Positions 31,396-40,204 of a stretch of DNA of 52,985 bases are shown here, piece after piece. The translations under genes and the position numbers were made by a program. The stretch is from NCBI GenBank assembly GCA_964495465.1, contig CAZBWE010000006.1, positions 1 through 52,985 of the forward strand, given 5' to 3'. How positions within the stretch are numbered: position 1 is the stretch's first letter; each line of letters opens with the position of its first letter. The notes beneath the pieces are model-generated. The model saw only the letters and a program-made list of their open reading frames with translations. It was not told where the DNA came from and made no database searches. This stretch comes from CAZBWE01 sp964495465 (GTDB taxonomy: Bacteria; Planctomycetota; Phycisphaerae; Sedimentisphaerales; Anaerobacaceae).

Positions 31396-32175
31396 TTACT
31401 TTATAGTCAATACTTCACAACCATCTTTTACAATTGCGATTGTATGCTCAAAATGAGCTGACGATTTACCGTCTTTTGTAACCACGGTCCAGCCATTTTT
31501 CAGTGTTTTCACGGCACTGGTGCCGGCATTAATCATCGGTTCAACCGCTAAAACCATTCCTTCGGTTAAGACAATATCATCAGAGAGCAGTTCTTCACTG
31601 ACAAAGTTGGGCACCCTTGGCTCTTCATGCATTTTTCTGCCGATACCGTGACCTACGAAGTCTTTCACTACCGAAAAGCCGGCTGATTCGGTGTACTCCT
31701 GCATCTGTGCGGCTATCTGGCTCCATTTCAAGCCCGGCGAGGCCTTTGTAATTGCTATATCAAGGACGTGCTTCGTTACTTCCATAAGTCTGCGTTTGTC
31801 CTCGGAGACCTCGCCTATGGCCGTCGTAACAGCAGAATCTCCACAATAGCCGTCCAGTTTTGCGCCATAATCGATGCTCAGGATATCACCTTGTTTGAGT
31901 TTGACATCGTCAGAAGGAATCCCGTGAACCACCTGCTCATTTATGGAAGTGCAGATCGTACCCGGAAACGGAATTCGGGCCGATGGGCTGCGAACACCAA
32001 CAAATAACGCCTGTGCTCCGGCATCGGCGGTCATCTGCGAAGCCACGGCATCCAGTTGGCTGGTAGTTACTCCCGGCTCGGCAATCTCTTGCAGTTTTGA
32101 AAGAACATTGGCTACAATAGAGCCCGCTTTGCGCATTAAGTCAATTTCTCTTCGGCTGCGTAGTGTTATAGCCAT
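31396..32175 (-). CDS. map: Methionine aminopeptidase, type I
   Basis: 259 residues from ATG 32175 (MAITLRSRREIDLMRKAG), which matches family starts; a GTG at 32193 gives a longer form. The metal ligands are in LDGYCGDSAV (Asp), FVGHGIGRKMHEEP (His) and AVEPMIN plus FEHTIAI (Glu). It removes the N-terminal Met from nascent proteins. Place between adk and infA is conserved. Confidence 0.94.
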   Translation of the reverse strand: MAITLRSRREIDLMRKAGSIVANVLSKLQEIAEPGVTTSQLDAVASQMTADAGAQALFVGVRSPSARIPFPGTICTSINEQVVHGIPSDDVKLKQGDILSIDYGAKLDGYCGDSAVTTAIGEVSEDKRRLMEVTKHVLDIAITKASPGLKWSQIAAQMQEYTESAGFSVVKDFVGHGIGRKMHEEPRVPNFVSEELLSDDIVLTEGMVLAVEPMINAGTSAVKTLKNGWTVVTKDGKSSAHFEHTIAIVKDGCEVLTIK

Positions 32176-32196
32176 ATGTCCACATCTCATCACGAT

Positions 32197-32859
32197 TTAT
32201 GTTTTGGAAAGAGCATCCAGATTTTCAAATATTAAGGCGCTGACATCATCAGGGTTTTTATCGGCGTCGATATTGTAAATTTTCGGCGCACCTGAATTAT
32301 TTTTATAGTAATCCAACACCGGCTTTGTCTGCCGGTGGTAGGTTTTAAGGCGATTGGCCACCACCTCAGGGCTGTCATCAGGCCGTTGAACAAGCTGAGC
32401 GCCGTCATTATCACATATTCCTTCGACCTTCGGCTTTAAGTTTTCAACGTGGTAAACCGCCCCGCATTGAGGGCAGCTTCTTCTTCCGGTCATTCGCCGG
32501 GCCACTATCTGGTCATCTATCTTCAGATTTACGACAGCATCTATTTTCTGGTTGGCCGATGCCAGTGATTTATCCAGCTCGTCTGCCTGGTTCACTGTCC
32601 TTGGAAAACCATCCAGCACGTAACCGGTAGCGGGAGCTTTCTCTATCGCATCGGTCATCATCTCAACTATAATTTCATCCGGCACGAGTGCACCTGAATC
32701 CATAAAACTTTGGGCCTTTTTCCCCAGTTCTGTTCCTTCAGCCCTGTTTTGCCTTAAAATGTCTCCACTGGACAGATGCAGCAGAGCATATTTTGCAACA
32801 ATACGTTTACACTGGGTGCCTTTACCGGCACCAGGGGCACCAAGTAAAATAACTCTCAC
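32197..32859 (-). CDS. adk: Adenylate kinase
   Basis: 220 residues. P-loop GAPGAGKGTQC; GFPRTVNQADELD; a long-lid form with zinc-type ligands CPQCGAVYH and CDNDGAQL (the fourth ligand appears to be Asp). It interconverts ADP with ATP and AMP. Overlaps secY's 3' end by four bases. Confidence 0.95.
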   Translation of the reverse strand: MRVILLGAPGAGKGTQCKRIVAKYALLHLSSGDILRQNRAEGTELGKKAQSFMDSGALVPDEIIVEMMTDAIEKAPATGYVLDGFPRTVNQADELDKSLASANQKIDAVVNLKIDDQIVARRMTGRRSCPQCGAVYHVENLKPKVEGICDNDGAQLVQRPDDSPEVVANRLKTYHRQTKPVLDYYKNNSGAPKIYNIDADKNPDDVSALIFENLDALSKT

Positions 32860-34208
32860 GCATAAGCTCCTTTTATCCTGCCTGTCGGACTGAAACCATC
32901 GTAACTGCGCATTAACAGGTTGGCCTCGATTTTCTGCACAAGGTCCAGCGAGACACTGACAACTATCAATAATCCTGTGCCGCCCAGATATGCTGTTACC
33001 CGCCAGGGAATATCCAGCAATACTGAGACTGCGGTCGGCACAACAGCAATTATAGCTAAAAATGAGGCGCCAAAATAAGTAATCCTTGTCATCACTGTTT
33101 CCAGGTATTCAGCTGTTCTGCGGCCGGGCCTGAGCCCGGGGATAAAAGCTCCCGAATCCCTTAAGTTTTTGGCCATCTCTTTTGGCTGAAACTGCACTGT
33201 TACCCAGAAGTAAGCGAATAAGAATATCAACAACATATATAGGACACTGTATGTATAAGCATGGTAAGCGAAAGCTTCTTTAAGTGTGTCAAGAATTGCC
33301 GAATTGAACCTACCTGCCAGTTGGTCAATTATAATCGGCGGAAACATCATAAAGCTCGATGCAAAGATTATGGGCATCACTCCGCCGTGATTGACGCGAA
33401 GGGGCAGATAATGCCTCTGGCCTCCATAAACTCGGCGGCCTCTCATTTGCTTTGCCTGCTGGATCGGTATCCGTCGCTGACCCTGAGTTATTAATATGGC
33501 GCCTGCAACGACTAGCATGAACGCAGCTATTAAGAATAAAATCTCCGCCGGGCCATATTTACCAGGTGGCGGAGCCACAGTAAGGTCTGCATTTTGCCAA
33601 ACTTCCATCACCGCCCAGGGCATTCGGGATATAATGCCAGCCATAATTATCAAACTGATACCGTTGCCTATCCCATATTCATCTATCTGCTCGCCGAGCC
33701 ACATCAAAAAGATGGTGCCGGCTGTCATACCAATAACCCCCATTATCAGGGCCTGATGGTACATACCAGGATAAGTCAGTCCCTGTCCCCCCAATAATTT
33801 CATAAACATTAACGACTGTATAATGCATATCGCTACTGTTAAGTAGCGTGTGTACTCCTGTATTTTTTTGTAACCGGTTTGGCCTTCCTGGCGTAATTTT
33901 TTCAAGGTAGGAATGACTTCTCCGAGCAGCATAAGAATAATCGATGAGGTAATATATGGCATAATTCCCAGTCCAAACAAGCTGCTTTTCTCAAGTGTTC
34001 CACCGGTAAACATCTGCATGTATTCAGCAGCCCTGGCCAATCCGCCCTCGGTGTCTCTTGTTTCGGCTATACTGGCAATTTTGGCCTGGTCAAAGCCGGG
34101 AACAGGGATGTGGAAACCGACCCTGTATATTATCAGCAGCGCCAAGGTAAAAAGAATCTTGTTGCGCAGGTCCTCGACCCTGAATATGTTGAATACTGTT
34201 TTAAGCAT
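32856..34208 (-). CDS. secY: Protein translocase subunit SecY
   Basis: 450 residues with ten hydrophobic segments. Plug and lateral-gate regions are present (YMQMFTGGTLEKSSLFGLGIM), followed by QGQRRIPIQQAKQMRGRRVY and FVTVQFQPKEMAKNLRDSG-type cytosolic loops. It is the central pore of the Sec translocon. Its 3' end overlaps adk by four bases and it is preceded by rplO. Confidence 0.97.
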   Translation of the reverse strand: MLKTVFNIFRVEDLRNKILFTLALLIIYRVGFHIPVPGFDQAKIASIAETRDTEGGLARAAEYMQMFTGGTLEKSSLFGLGIMPYITSSIILMLLGEVIPTLKKLRQEGQTGYKKIQEYTRYLTVAICIIQSLMFMKLLGGQGLTYPGMYHQALIMGVIGMTAGTIFLMWLGEQIDEYGIGNGISLIIMAGIISRMPWAVMEVWQNADLTVAPPPGKYGPAEILFLIAAFMLVVAGAILITQGQRRIPIQQAKQMRGRRVYGGQRHYLPLRVNHGGVMPIIFASSFMMFPPIIIDQLAGRFNSAILDTLKEAFAYHAYTYSVLYMLLIFLFAYFWVTVQFQPKEMAKNLRDSGAFIPGLRPGRRTAEYLETVMTRITYFGASFLAIIAVVPTAVSVLLDIPWRVTAYLGGTGLLIVVSVSLDLVQKIEANLLMRSYDGFSPTGRIKGAYA

Positions 34209-34255
34209 CTCTGTCTTTTCTTACAATCCTTCAACTTATAGATGAAAAACACCTA

Positions 34256-34708
34256 TTATATCACGTTTGTTTTTCCCCCACAACCCATAATCTTCTGCTC
34301 TGCCGTTTTGCTGAATTTATGAGCTGTTACCTGCAATTTTTTTGTCAGCTCGCCATTGCCGAGAATCTTGACTTTGTTTTTGGAGCTGTCAATCAGCCCG
34401 ATGCTGGACAGCTGCTCCACACCAACATCCGCACCATCGTCGAATCTTTCCAGCTGTGATACATTGACTATCTCAAAGCGTGTTGCGAACTTGTAATTAT
34501 TAAAGCCGTATTTGGGCAGCCGACGAAATAAAGGCATCTGGCCCCCTTCGCGTAGAGACCGTAAGGTTGCTCCAGCCCTGCTGCGACTTCCTTTATGGCC
34601 TCGGCCACAGGTTTTGCCGTGGCCGGTGCCGGTACCTCTGCCTAGACGCTTGCGCGACTTGCGTTTGCCCACAACAGAAGTTATTTCATAATTCAACATC
34701 CCCGTCAC
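34256..34708 (-). CDS. rplO: Ribosomal protein L15
   Basis: 150 residues. RLGRGTGTGHGKTCGRGHKG is the glycine-rich N-terminal extension that snakes into the 50S, and the MPLFRRLPKYGFNN line is typical. It starts only 11 nt after rpsE; L30 (rpmD), usually between the two, is absent. Confidence 0.96.
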   Translation of the reverse strand: MTGMLNYEITSVVGKRKSRKRLGRGTGTGHGKTCGRGHKGSRSRAGATLRSLREGGQMPLFRRLPKYGFNNYKFATRFEIVNVSQLERFDDGADVGVEQLSSIGLIDSSKNKVKILGNGELTKKLQVTAHKFSKTAEQKIMGCGGKTNVI

Positions 34709-34719
34709 CTGCTTTTTAA

Positions 34720-35229
34720 TCAGCTACTGTTAATCGTTACTCCGCGCATAGATTCGACCATTTCTTTACTGCGTAATTTCAACAATCCATCCAAAGTGGC
34801 TTTTACAACATTCTTGGCAGAGGTGCTTCCATAAACCTTCGTAAGAACATCCTGCACGCCGGCATATTCCAGAACTGCCCGGGCGCTTGAGCCGGAGATA
34901 ACTCCGGTACCGGGGCTGGCCGGCACCAGTACTATCGTTGTGGCCCTGTATTTACCGTCGACCCGGTGCGGAATTGTCCGGTCAACCAGAGCCACCTTTT
35001 GAAGCGATTTTTTGGCGTCCTTAACCCCTTTTTCAACCGCCAGCGGCACTTCATTCGCCTTACCATAGCCAATACCTACCGAACCTGCGCGGTCACCAAC
35101 TACGACTAAAGCCGCGAAACTAAACCTGCGGCCACCCTTGACCACCTTGGAACAGCGATATACCTTTACAACCGTATCTTCCAACGGTTTCTCTTCCTGG
35201 TTTGATAGTGTAACTACTTCTTTTGCCAA
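34720..35229 (-). CDS. rpsE: Ribosomal protein S5
   Basis: 169 residues. VVKGGRRFSFAALVVVGDRA and GKANEVPLAVEKGVKDAKK, then the SSARAVLEYAGVQDVLTKVY end, are diagnostic. It shapes the mRNA entry channel and decoding accuracy. Confidence 0.97.
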   Translation of the reverse strand: MAKEVVTLSNQEEKPLEDTVVKVYRCSKVVKGGRRFSFAALVVVGDRAGSVGIGYGKANEVPLAVEKGVKDAKKSLQKVALVDRTIPHRVDGKYRATTIVLVPASPGTGVISGSSARAVLEYAGVQDVLTKVYGSTSAKNVVKATLDGLLKLRSKEMVESMRGVTINSS

Positions 35230-35288
35230 TTTTTCTCCAAACCTGACTATTTATATTTGTTTGCAAAATTCAATTTTTGACAGTTTTT

Positions 35289-35663
35289 CTAAAAGACCAG
35301 TCCTGCTTTTCTTGCCGCTTCCGCAAGCTCTTTAATCCTGCCATGAAACTTATAACGGTTCCTGTCAAAACAGATGCACTTAATGCCCACAGCAAGGGCC
35401 TGCTTTGCGACTGTTTCACCTACCGCTTGAGCGGCTTTTTTGCCGCCGGCGTTTGACAAAGAGTCCCGCAGATCCTTTGTTTTTGTGCTTACTGCGACTA
35501 ATGTTGCGCCCGCGGTATCGTCTATAATCTGAGCGTAAATATGTCTGTTCGAACGAAATACCGACAGGCGAGGTCTGTCTGTTGTCCCGAAGATTTTTTT
35601 CCGAACGTGATATTTGCGTTTCAATTCAGCTTTTTTTAACTTGTCCGTTTTCATAAAAAACAA
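35289..35663 (-). CDS. rplR: Ribosomal protein L18
   Basis: 124 residues with the RKKIFGTTDRPRLSVFRSNR line and the closing FDRNRYKFHGRIKELAEAAR. It binds 5S rRNA with L5. It precedes rpsE in the standard order. Confidence 0.96.
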   Translation of the reverse strand: MFFMKTDKLKKAELKRKYHVRKKIFGTTDRPRLSVFRSNRHIYAQIIDDTAGATLVAVSTKTKDLRDSLSNAGGKKAAQAVGETVAKQALAVGIKCICFDRNRYKFHGRIKELAEAARKAGLVF

Positions 35664-35683
35664 TTATTTTCAGTTATCAACTA

Positions 35684-36265
35684 TTATATTGTTCCTGAAG
35701 TAAATGCTTTGCCCATTTTTCGTCGTATATGCTCGTCTGCGTAGCGGATACCCTTTCCTTTGTAGGGTTCCGGCGGCCTTATTTTTCGGATTTCAGATGC
35801 AATCTGTCCCAGTTGTTTTTTATCTATTCCGGAAAGTGTAAATCTGGCTGGAATCTCGTCTCCTCTGGTCGCTTCGACTTCGATATTTGCCTTTACGCCC
35901 TTTGGAACCACTTGCTCAATCGGATGTGCAAAGCCGACCTGAAAAACCAGCTTTCCCCCTTTTTCCTTGACGTTAAAGCCGGTGCCGTATATTTCCATTT
36001 TTTTCTCAAAACCTTTGCTGGCGCCGGTGACCATATTTGCTATCAAGGCGCGAGTTGTTCCGTGCATCTGTTTACTTTGGCGGTTTTGAGGATGTTTATT
36101 TTCGACCAGTATTTTCCCTTCTGAATTATCTATTTTCACTTTTATGGACGGGTGACAGTCTAATTGAATCTGGCCGAGCGAACCAGAAACCTTGATGGTT
36201 TGACCTTTCTGCTCGACCGTGACACCCTTAGGAATAATAACAGGTTTTTTTCCGATTCTACTCAT
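35684..36265 (-). CDS. rplF: Ribosomal protein L6
   Basis: 193 residues, two tandem L6 folds: MSRIGKKPVIIPKGVTVEQK to the closing PPEPYKGKGIRYADEHIRRK. It sits near the sarcin-ricin loop. Its start overlaps the rpsH stop by one base. Confidence 0.97.
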   Translation of the reverse strand: MSRIGKKPVIIPKGVTVEQKGQTIKVSGSLGQIQLDCHPSIKVKIDNSEGKILVENKHPQNRQSKQMHGTTRALIANMVTGASKGFEKKMEIYGTGFNVKEKGGKLVFQVGFAHPIEQVVPKGVKANIEVEATRGDEIPARFTLSGIDKKQLGQIASEIRKIRPPEPYKGKGIRYADEHIRRKMGKAFTSGTI

Positions 36266-36663
36266 TAGCTAACCGTGCACAATATTTCGCCGCCGACGTT
36301 GGTCTGTCGGCAGTTTCTATCGCTCATCACACCTTTGCTTGTTGAAACAATCGCCACGCCCATACCAGATAAGACTCGGGGCAACTTGTCAACAGACGAA
36401 TACGTCCTTCTGCCAGGCTTACTTGTTCTTTTAATTTCGTTAATGACGGGACGGCCCTGCTGGTCATACTTCAAAGTTATTCTCAGTATGCCCTGTTTGC
36501 CGTCGTCAATTCGGTCAAAGTCTTCGATGTAACCTTCTTCCTTTAAGACAGCGGCTACTCCTTCACAAATTTTTGATGCCTTAACGTTAACCTGCGTTTT
36601 ATTTATTCGCGCGGCATTGCGAATTCTCGTCAACATATCAGCTATTGGGTCACTCAAACTCAT
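36265..36663 (-). CDS. rpsH: Ribosomal protein S8
   Basis: 132 residues: SDPIADMLTRIRNAARINKT and VLSGMGVAIVSTSKGVMSDR are diagnostic. It binds central-domain 16S rRNA and, in E. coli, regulates this operon; such regulation here is untested. Confidence 0.97.
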   Translation of the reverse strand: MSLSDPIADMLTRIRNAARINKTQVNVKASKICEGVAAVLKEEGYIEDFDRIDDGKQGILRITLKYDQQGRPVINEIKRTSKPGRRTYSSVDKLPRVLSGMGVAIVSTSKGVMSDRNCRQTNVGGEILCTVS

Positions 36664-36703
36664 ACTTTCACATCTCTTATTTTATATATCGTTTTCTTAC
36701 AAC

Positions 36704-36889
36704 CTACCAACTTGCCTTTTTAACTCCTGGTATTTTCCCTTCGTTGGCCAAAGTTCTGAAGCAAATCCGGCAAATTTTGAATTTGCGATAAACAGCCCTC
36801 GACCTGCCGCAAAGCTGGCAACGGGTATATTGTCTAACACGAAATTTCTGTTTCTTTTCTGCCTTGTTTTCTAGTGCCTTAGTTGACAT
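36704..36889 (-). CDS. rpsN: Ribosomal protein S14, zinc form
   Basis: 61 residues, the short zinc type. Cys24, Cys27, Cys40 and Cys43 form the zinc site (CQLCGRSRAVYRKFKICRIC), and the C-terminal GKIPGVKKASW is canonical. Confidence 0.96.
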   Translation of the reverse strand: MSTKALENKAEKKQKFRVRQYTRCQLCGRSRAVYRKFKICRICFRTLANEGKIPGVKKASW

Positions 36890-36924
36890 TCACATACTCC
36901 AATTTTCTTAATCGGCTGGAGAGT

Positions 36925-37488
36925 TTACTCTTCACGCCTGACTACTTCGGAATTTCTAAACGGCATACCGAAGAGCTGCAACAGCTTTTTTGCTTCCTGG
37001 TCGGTTTTTGCCGTTGTTACAAAGGTTATATTCATACCCTGTTGAAACTCCATTTTTGCAGGGTTGATTTCCGGGAAGACACTCTGTTCAGCCAGTCCCA
37101 TCGAGTAATTACCTCTGCCGTCGAAACCATCCGGATTAAGACCACGAAAGTCTCTCACCCTTGGTATTGCAAGATTTATAAGCCGGTCCATAAATTCATA
37201 CATTCTTATGCCGCGAATGGTAACTTTCAGGGCAGTTTCCATTCCCTGGCGGACCTTAAAATTCGAGACGCTCTTTTTGGCTTTGCAGACCAGAGGCATT
37301 TGGCCGGTTATCATCATCAGGTCTTTTTTGGCAAGTTCGAGGAATTTTTTGTCCTGTGTTGCTTTGCCCACACCCATAGAAACAACGACCTTTTCGACAT
37401 GAGGCACGGCCATACGATTTTTGTAGCCGAATTCTTTTGTCAGCTCCGGAATTATCTTTGTTTTATATGAATCTTTTAAACGCGCCAT
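36925..37488 (-). CDS. rplE: Ribosomal protein L5
   Basis: 187 residues. VEKVVVSMGVGKATQDKKFL, then GQMPLVCKAKKSVSNFKVRQ and GLNPDGFDGRGNYSMGLAEQ are typical. It contacts 5S rRNA and the P-site tRNA. Confidence 0.97.
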   Translation of the reverse strand: MARLKDSYKTKIIPELTKEFGYKNRMAVPHVEKVVVSMGVGKATQDKKFLELAKKDLMMITGQMPLVCKAKKSVSNFKVRQGMETALKVTIRGIRMYEFMDRLINLAIPRVRDFRGLNPDGFDGRGNYSMGLAEQSVFPEINPAKMEFQQGMNITFVTTAKTDQEAKKLLQLFGMPFRNSEVVRREE

Positions 37489-37503
37489 ATTTTGTGTTGT
37501 TCA

Positions 37504-37839
37504 TTAAGTCTTCGCTCTTCTGACAGTCCCGATCTCTGTGCCGTCGGCAGCGAGCCGTTTTTTGCTGCCATCCTTGTTAACCTGATAATGGACCCTGCCT
37601 GCTTTGGATTTCTTCGGATTTACCGGCAGGACATTACTTATATGAATCGGCTGCTCGATATTAATCCTGCCTCCCTGCGGGCTTTTGCGTGAAGGCCGAA
37701 CATGCTTTTTCGCTATGTTGTGGCCCTGAACAACCACGCTTTGCTTTTCAGGGATAACACGCAGCACTCTGCCGGTAGCGCCTTTATGGTCGCCGGCTAT
37801 AATTTCAACCATATCACCTTTTTTAATATGCACAGCCAT
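37504..37839 (-). CDS. rplX: Ribosomal protein L24
   Basis: 111 residues with the KOW motif KKGDMVEIIAGDHKGATGRV and a basic C-terminus. It initiates 50S assembly near the exit tunnel. Confidence 0.95.
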   Translation of the reverse strand: MAVHIKKGDMVEIIAGDHKGATGRVLRVIPEKQSVVVQGHNIAKKHVRPSRKSPQGGRINIEQPIHISNVLPVNPKKSKAGRVHYQVNKDGSKKRLAADGTEIGTVRRAKT

Positions 37840-37899
37840 AAAATCCTATTTGTTATTTCGCATCCCGCTTCACAAGCAGCGAGATATAATTAAACACAT

Positions 37900-38286
37900 T
37901 TACACTACTTCGCTCGCCAATGAGATAATTTTCATAAAGTTCTTTTCTCTAAGTTCACGGGCAACGGCCCCGAAAATTCTCGTTCCTATCGGATTGCCAT
38001 CATTGTCAATCATCACTGCGGCATTGCTGTCGAACCTGACATAGCTGCCATCTGAGCGTTTTACAGGACTTTTGGTGCGGATAATTAAGCATTTATGCAC
38101 CTTTTTGTCGTCCAGTTGACAAGTGGGCAGTGATTTCTTTATGGCCACGCAGACAGTGTCTCCGATAGTTGCTACAGGGCGCCTGAATTTTCCCCTTGAG
38201 CCACTTTTGCCAAGAACTTTTATACATAGTGCCGACTTCACTCCTGAATTGTCAGCTATATCCAACATTGTTTCCTGCTGAATCAT
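37900..38286 (-). CDS. rplN: Ribosomal protein L14
   Basis: 128 residues; MIQQETMLDIADNSGVKSAL and GTRIFGAVARELREKNFMKI are diagnostic. It forms an intersubunit bridge at the base of the 50S. Confidence 0.97.
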   Translation of the reverse strand: MIQQETMLDIADNSGVKSALCIKVLGKSGSRGKFRRPVATIGDTVCVAIKKSLPTCQLDDKKVHKCLIIRTKSPVKRSDGSYVRFDSNAAVMIDNDGNPIGTRIFGAVARELREKNFMKIISLASEVV

Positions 38287-38315
38287 TGTCTAATGTCTCG
38301 TATATCACATCAATT

Positions 38316-38594
38316 TTACGTTTGAGCGGCCTTTTCTACAACTTTTACAAGACGCCAGCTTTTGGTCTTGCTGTGAGGACGGCACTGCGCAATTTCAACA
38401 AGGTCGCCAACGCCTGCCTCATTGCGCTCGTCATGGGCGCCAATCTTTGTCCTTCGCTTTACGAATTTGCCGTATTTTGGGTACCTGACTTTAAAGTCAA
38501 TGGCAACTACAATACTTTTGTTACCGCTGTTGCTTATGACCTCGCCAGTTTGAGTTTTAACGTTTGAATTTTCAGTTTTTATTTTTGAATCCAT
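38316..38594 (-). CDS. rpsQ: Ribosomal protein S17
   Basis: 92 residues. GEVISNSGNKSIVVAIDFKV, then RTKIGAHDERNEAGVGDLVE and the REST-like QCRPHSKTKSWRLV are typical. The first ~17 residues are a small extension. Confidence 0.95.
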   Translation of the reverse strand: MDSKIKTENSNVKTQTGEVISNSGNKSIVVAIDFKVRYPKYGKFVKRRTKIGAHDERNEAGVGDLVEIAQCRPHSKTKSWRLVKVVEKAAQT

Positions 38595-38620
38595 AGTCTT
38601 TGGCTTTTTACTTCGGGCAT

Positions 38621-38806
38621 TTACATTCTTTCGTGCATTATCGTTTTCAGCCGGGCGATATCACGCCTGACGTTAATTATTGCTTTGGAATTCTCCAGCT
38701 TTTCGGTGACTGCCTGCGAGCGCAAGTCGAACAAGTGCCGCTGGAGTTCCTGCAGCTTGCTCTCGAGCTCATCCGGGCTCATCTCACGATAATTCTGGGC
38801 CTTCAT
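38621..38806 (-). CDS. rpmC: Ribosomal protein L29
   Basis: 61 residues from ATG 38806 (MKAQNYREMSPDELESKLQE); the longer frame from 38890 reads through a region that is the 3' end of rplP on the same strand and is not natural. The NSKAIINVRRDIARLKTIMH end is diagnostic. Confidence 0.94.
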   Translation of the reverse strand: MKAQNYREMSPDELESKLQELQRHLFDLRSQAVTEKLENSKAIINVRRDIARLKTIMHERM

Positions 38807-38856
38807 CTTACTTACATACCTTTCCTGCCACGGCTTCGGCCTTCGCCGAGACGAGT

Positions 38857-39276
38857 TTATAATTGATGCCTTCGCCTGATAAACCTGCACTTAATCGGCA
38901 TTTTGTGAGCGACTCTAACCATCGCCTGCTTTGCCACATCTTCGTCCACCCCTCCGATTTCGAAGCAGACTTGGCCAGGCCTGACTCTGGCGACCCAAAA
39001 TTCCGGCTCACCTTTACCTTTGCCCATTCGTGTTTCCAGGGGTTTTGAACTAACAGGTTTGTGTGGAAATATTCTAATGTAAACTTTGCCTTCACGATGC
39101 AAAAAATGAGTTGCCGCAACTCTGCCGGCCTCAATATTCTTGGCAGATATCCAACTGCGTTCCAATGCCTGCAACCCATATTCACCAAACGCAACATAGT
39201 TACCCCTGGCGGCGTTGCCTTTCATCCTGCCACGCTGGCTCTTACGAAACTTAACTCTTTTTGGCATTATTGCCAT
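38857..39276 (-). CDS. rplP: Ribosomal protein L16
   Basis: 139 residues. MPKRVKFRKSQRGRMKGNAA, IFPHKPVSSKPLETRMGKGK and the PGQVCFEIGGVDEDVAKQAM line are typical. It lies near the A and P sites. Its 3' end is 51 nt upstream of rpmC. Confidence 0.97.
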   Translation of the reverse strand: MAIMPKRVKFRKSQRGRMKGNAARGNYVAFGEYGLQALERSWISAKNIEAGRVAATHFLHREGKVYIRIFPHKPVSSKPLETRMGKGKGEPEFWVARVRPGQVCFEIGGVDEDVAKQAMVRVAHKMPIKCRFIRRRHQL

Positions 39277-39326
39277 TTTTTCAAACCCTTACTAAAAATA
39301 TATATTTATAAGTGCATAGTTCTTTT

Positions 39327-40175
39327 CTATTTGCTTTCTTTTATAGAGCCGCCTTCACCAGGATTTGTTTGTTCTTTATTATTGTTACCAGCTTTTTCCG
39401 TCAGCGCAGCCGGTTTAGCTTTTCCGACCGTTTTGCCTCGCTGTGACGGCGCACCTTTAGGTGCGCTAATATTTCTTGTGGGCGGTTCGATGCGTCTTGG
39501 TTGGCGACGTTGGCGACGGGGACTCTGCTTGACCTCTTCTCCGAATTTACCCTTATAAATCCAGACCTTCACACCAATCGCTCCATAAGTTGTTCTTGAA
39601 GTTGCCACGGCGTAATCCACATCAGCATCGAGAGTATGCAGCGGGATACTGCCGAGCTTCTGCGTTTCCTGCCTAGCCATTTCCGAACCCGCCAACCGTC
39701 CGGAGCAGATAATCTTTACTCCTTTGGCACCGGCGTTTATTGCCAGCTCGCAGTACTGCTTCATCGTGCGCCTGAACGAGGCACGTTTGCTTAATTGCTC
39801 TGCTATTGCCTCGGCCACCAAAGTAGCATTGAGGTCCGGCTCTTTTATTTCAATAACGTTGACAGCCGCTTTTCGGCCTGTCAGCGCTTCGAGCTCTTCC
39901 CGCAATTTATCTACTTCACCGCCTCTGGGGCCGATGACCACGCCCGGCCGGGCACTGTGCAGTGTTACTTTTACCTCATTGCGTGTCCGGATTATTTCGA
40001 CCTTTGCCACCGCGCCTTTGGGCATACTACGGTTAAACTTATTGTCAACATACCGACGGATTTTCTGGTCTTCGACAAGAAAGTTTCCGTAGTTGGCCTT
40101 GGGAGCAAACCAGGTGCTCTGCCACCCAAGCGTGACCCCCGTTCTAAAACCTATTGGTGATGTTTTCTGGCCCAT
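39327..40175 (-). CDS. rpsC: Ribosomal protein S3 with Pro/Arg-rich tail
   Basis: 282 residues against about 210-230 usual. The KH domain (AKVEIIRTRNEVKVTLHSAR and GVVIGPRGGEVDKLREELEA) and the S3 C-terminal domain (GRLAGSEMARQETQKLGSIP) are normal. The last ~65 residues are Gly/Pro/Arg/Lys-rich (QSPRRQRRQPRRIEPPTRN) and look disordered. It forms the mRNA entry site. Confidence 0.95.
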   Translation of the reverse strand: MGQKTSPIGFRTGVTLGWQSTWFAPKANYGNFLVEDQKIRRYVDNKFNRSMPKGAVAKVEIIRTRNEVKVTLHSARPGVVIGPRGGEVDKLREELEALTGRKAAVNVIEIKEPDLNATLVAEAIAEQLSKRASFRRTMKQYCELAINAGAKGVKIICSGRLAGSEMARQETQKLGSIPLHTLDADVDYAVATSRTTYGAIGVKVWIYKGKFGEEVKQSPRRQRRQPRRIEPPTRNISAPKGAPSQRGKTVGKAKPAALTEKAGNNNKEQTNPGEGGSIKESK

Positions 40176-40204
40176 AATCTTTTATTGAGTTTCTACTTTC
40201 TTTA

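Noticed and set aside
38807..38890. N-terminal extension of L29 to 38890
   Set aside because: It lies in the 3' end of rplP in another frame; the L29 start at 38806 matches the family.
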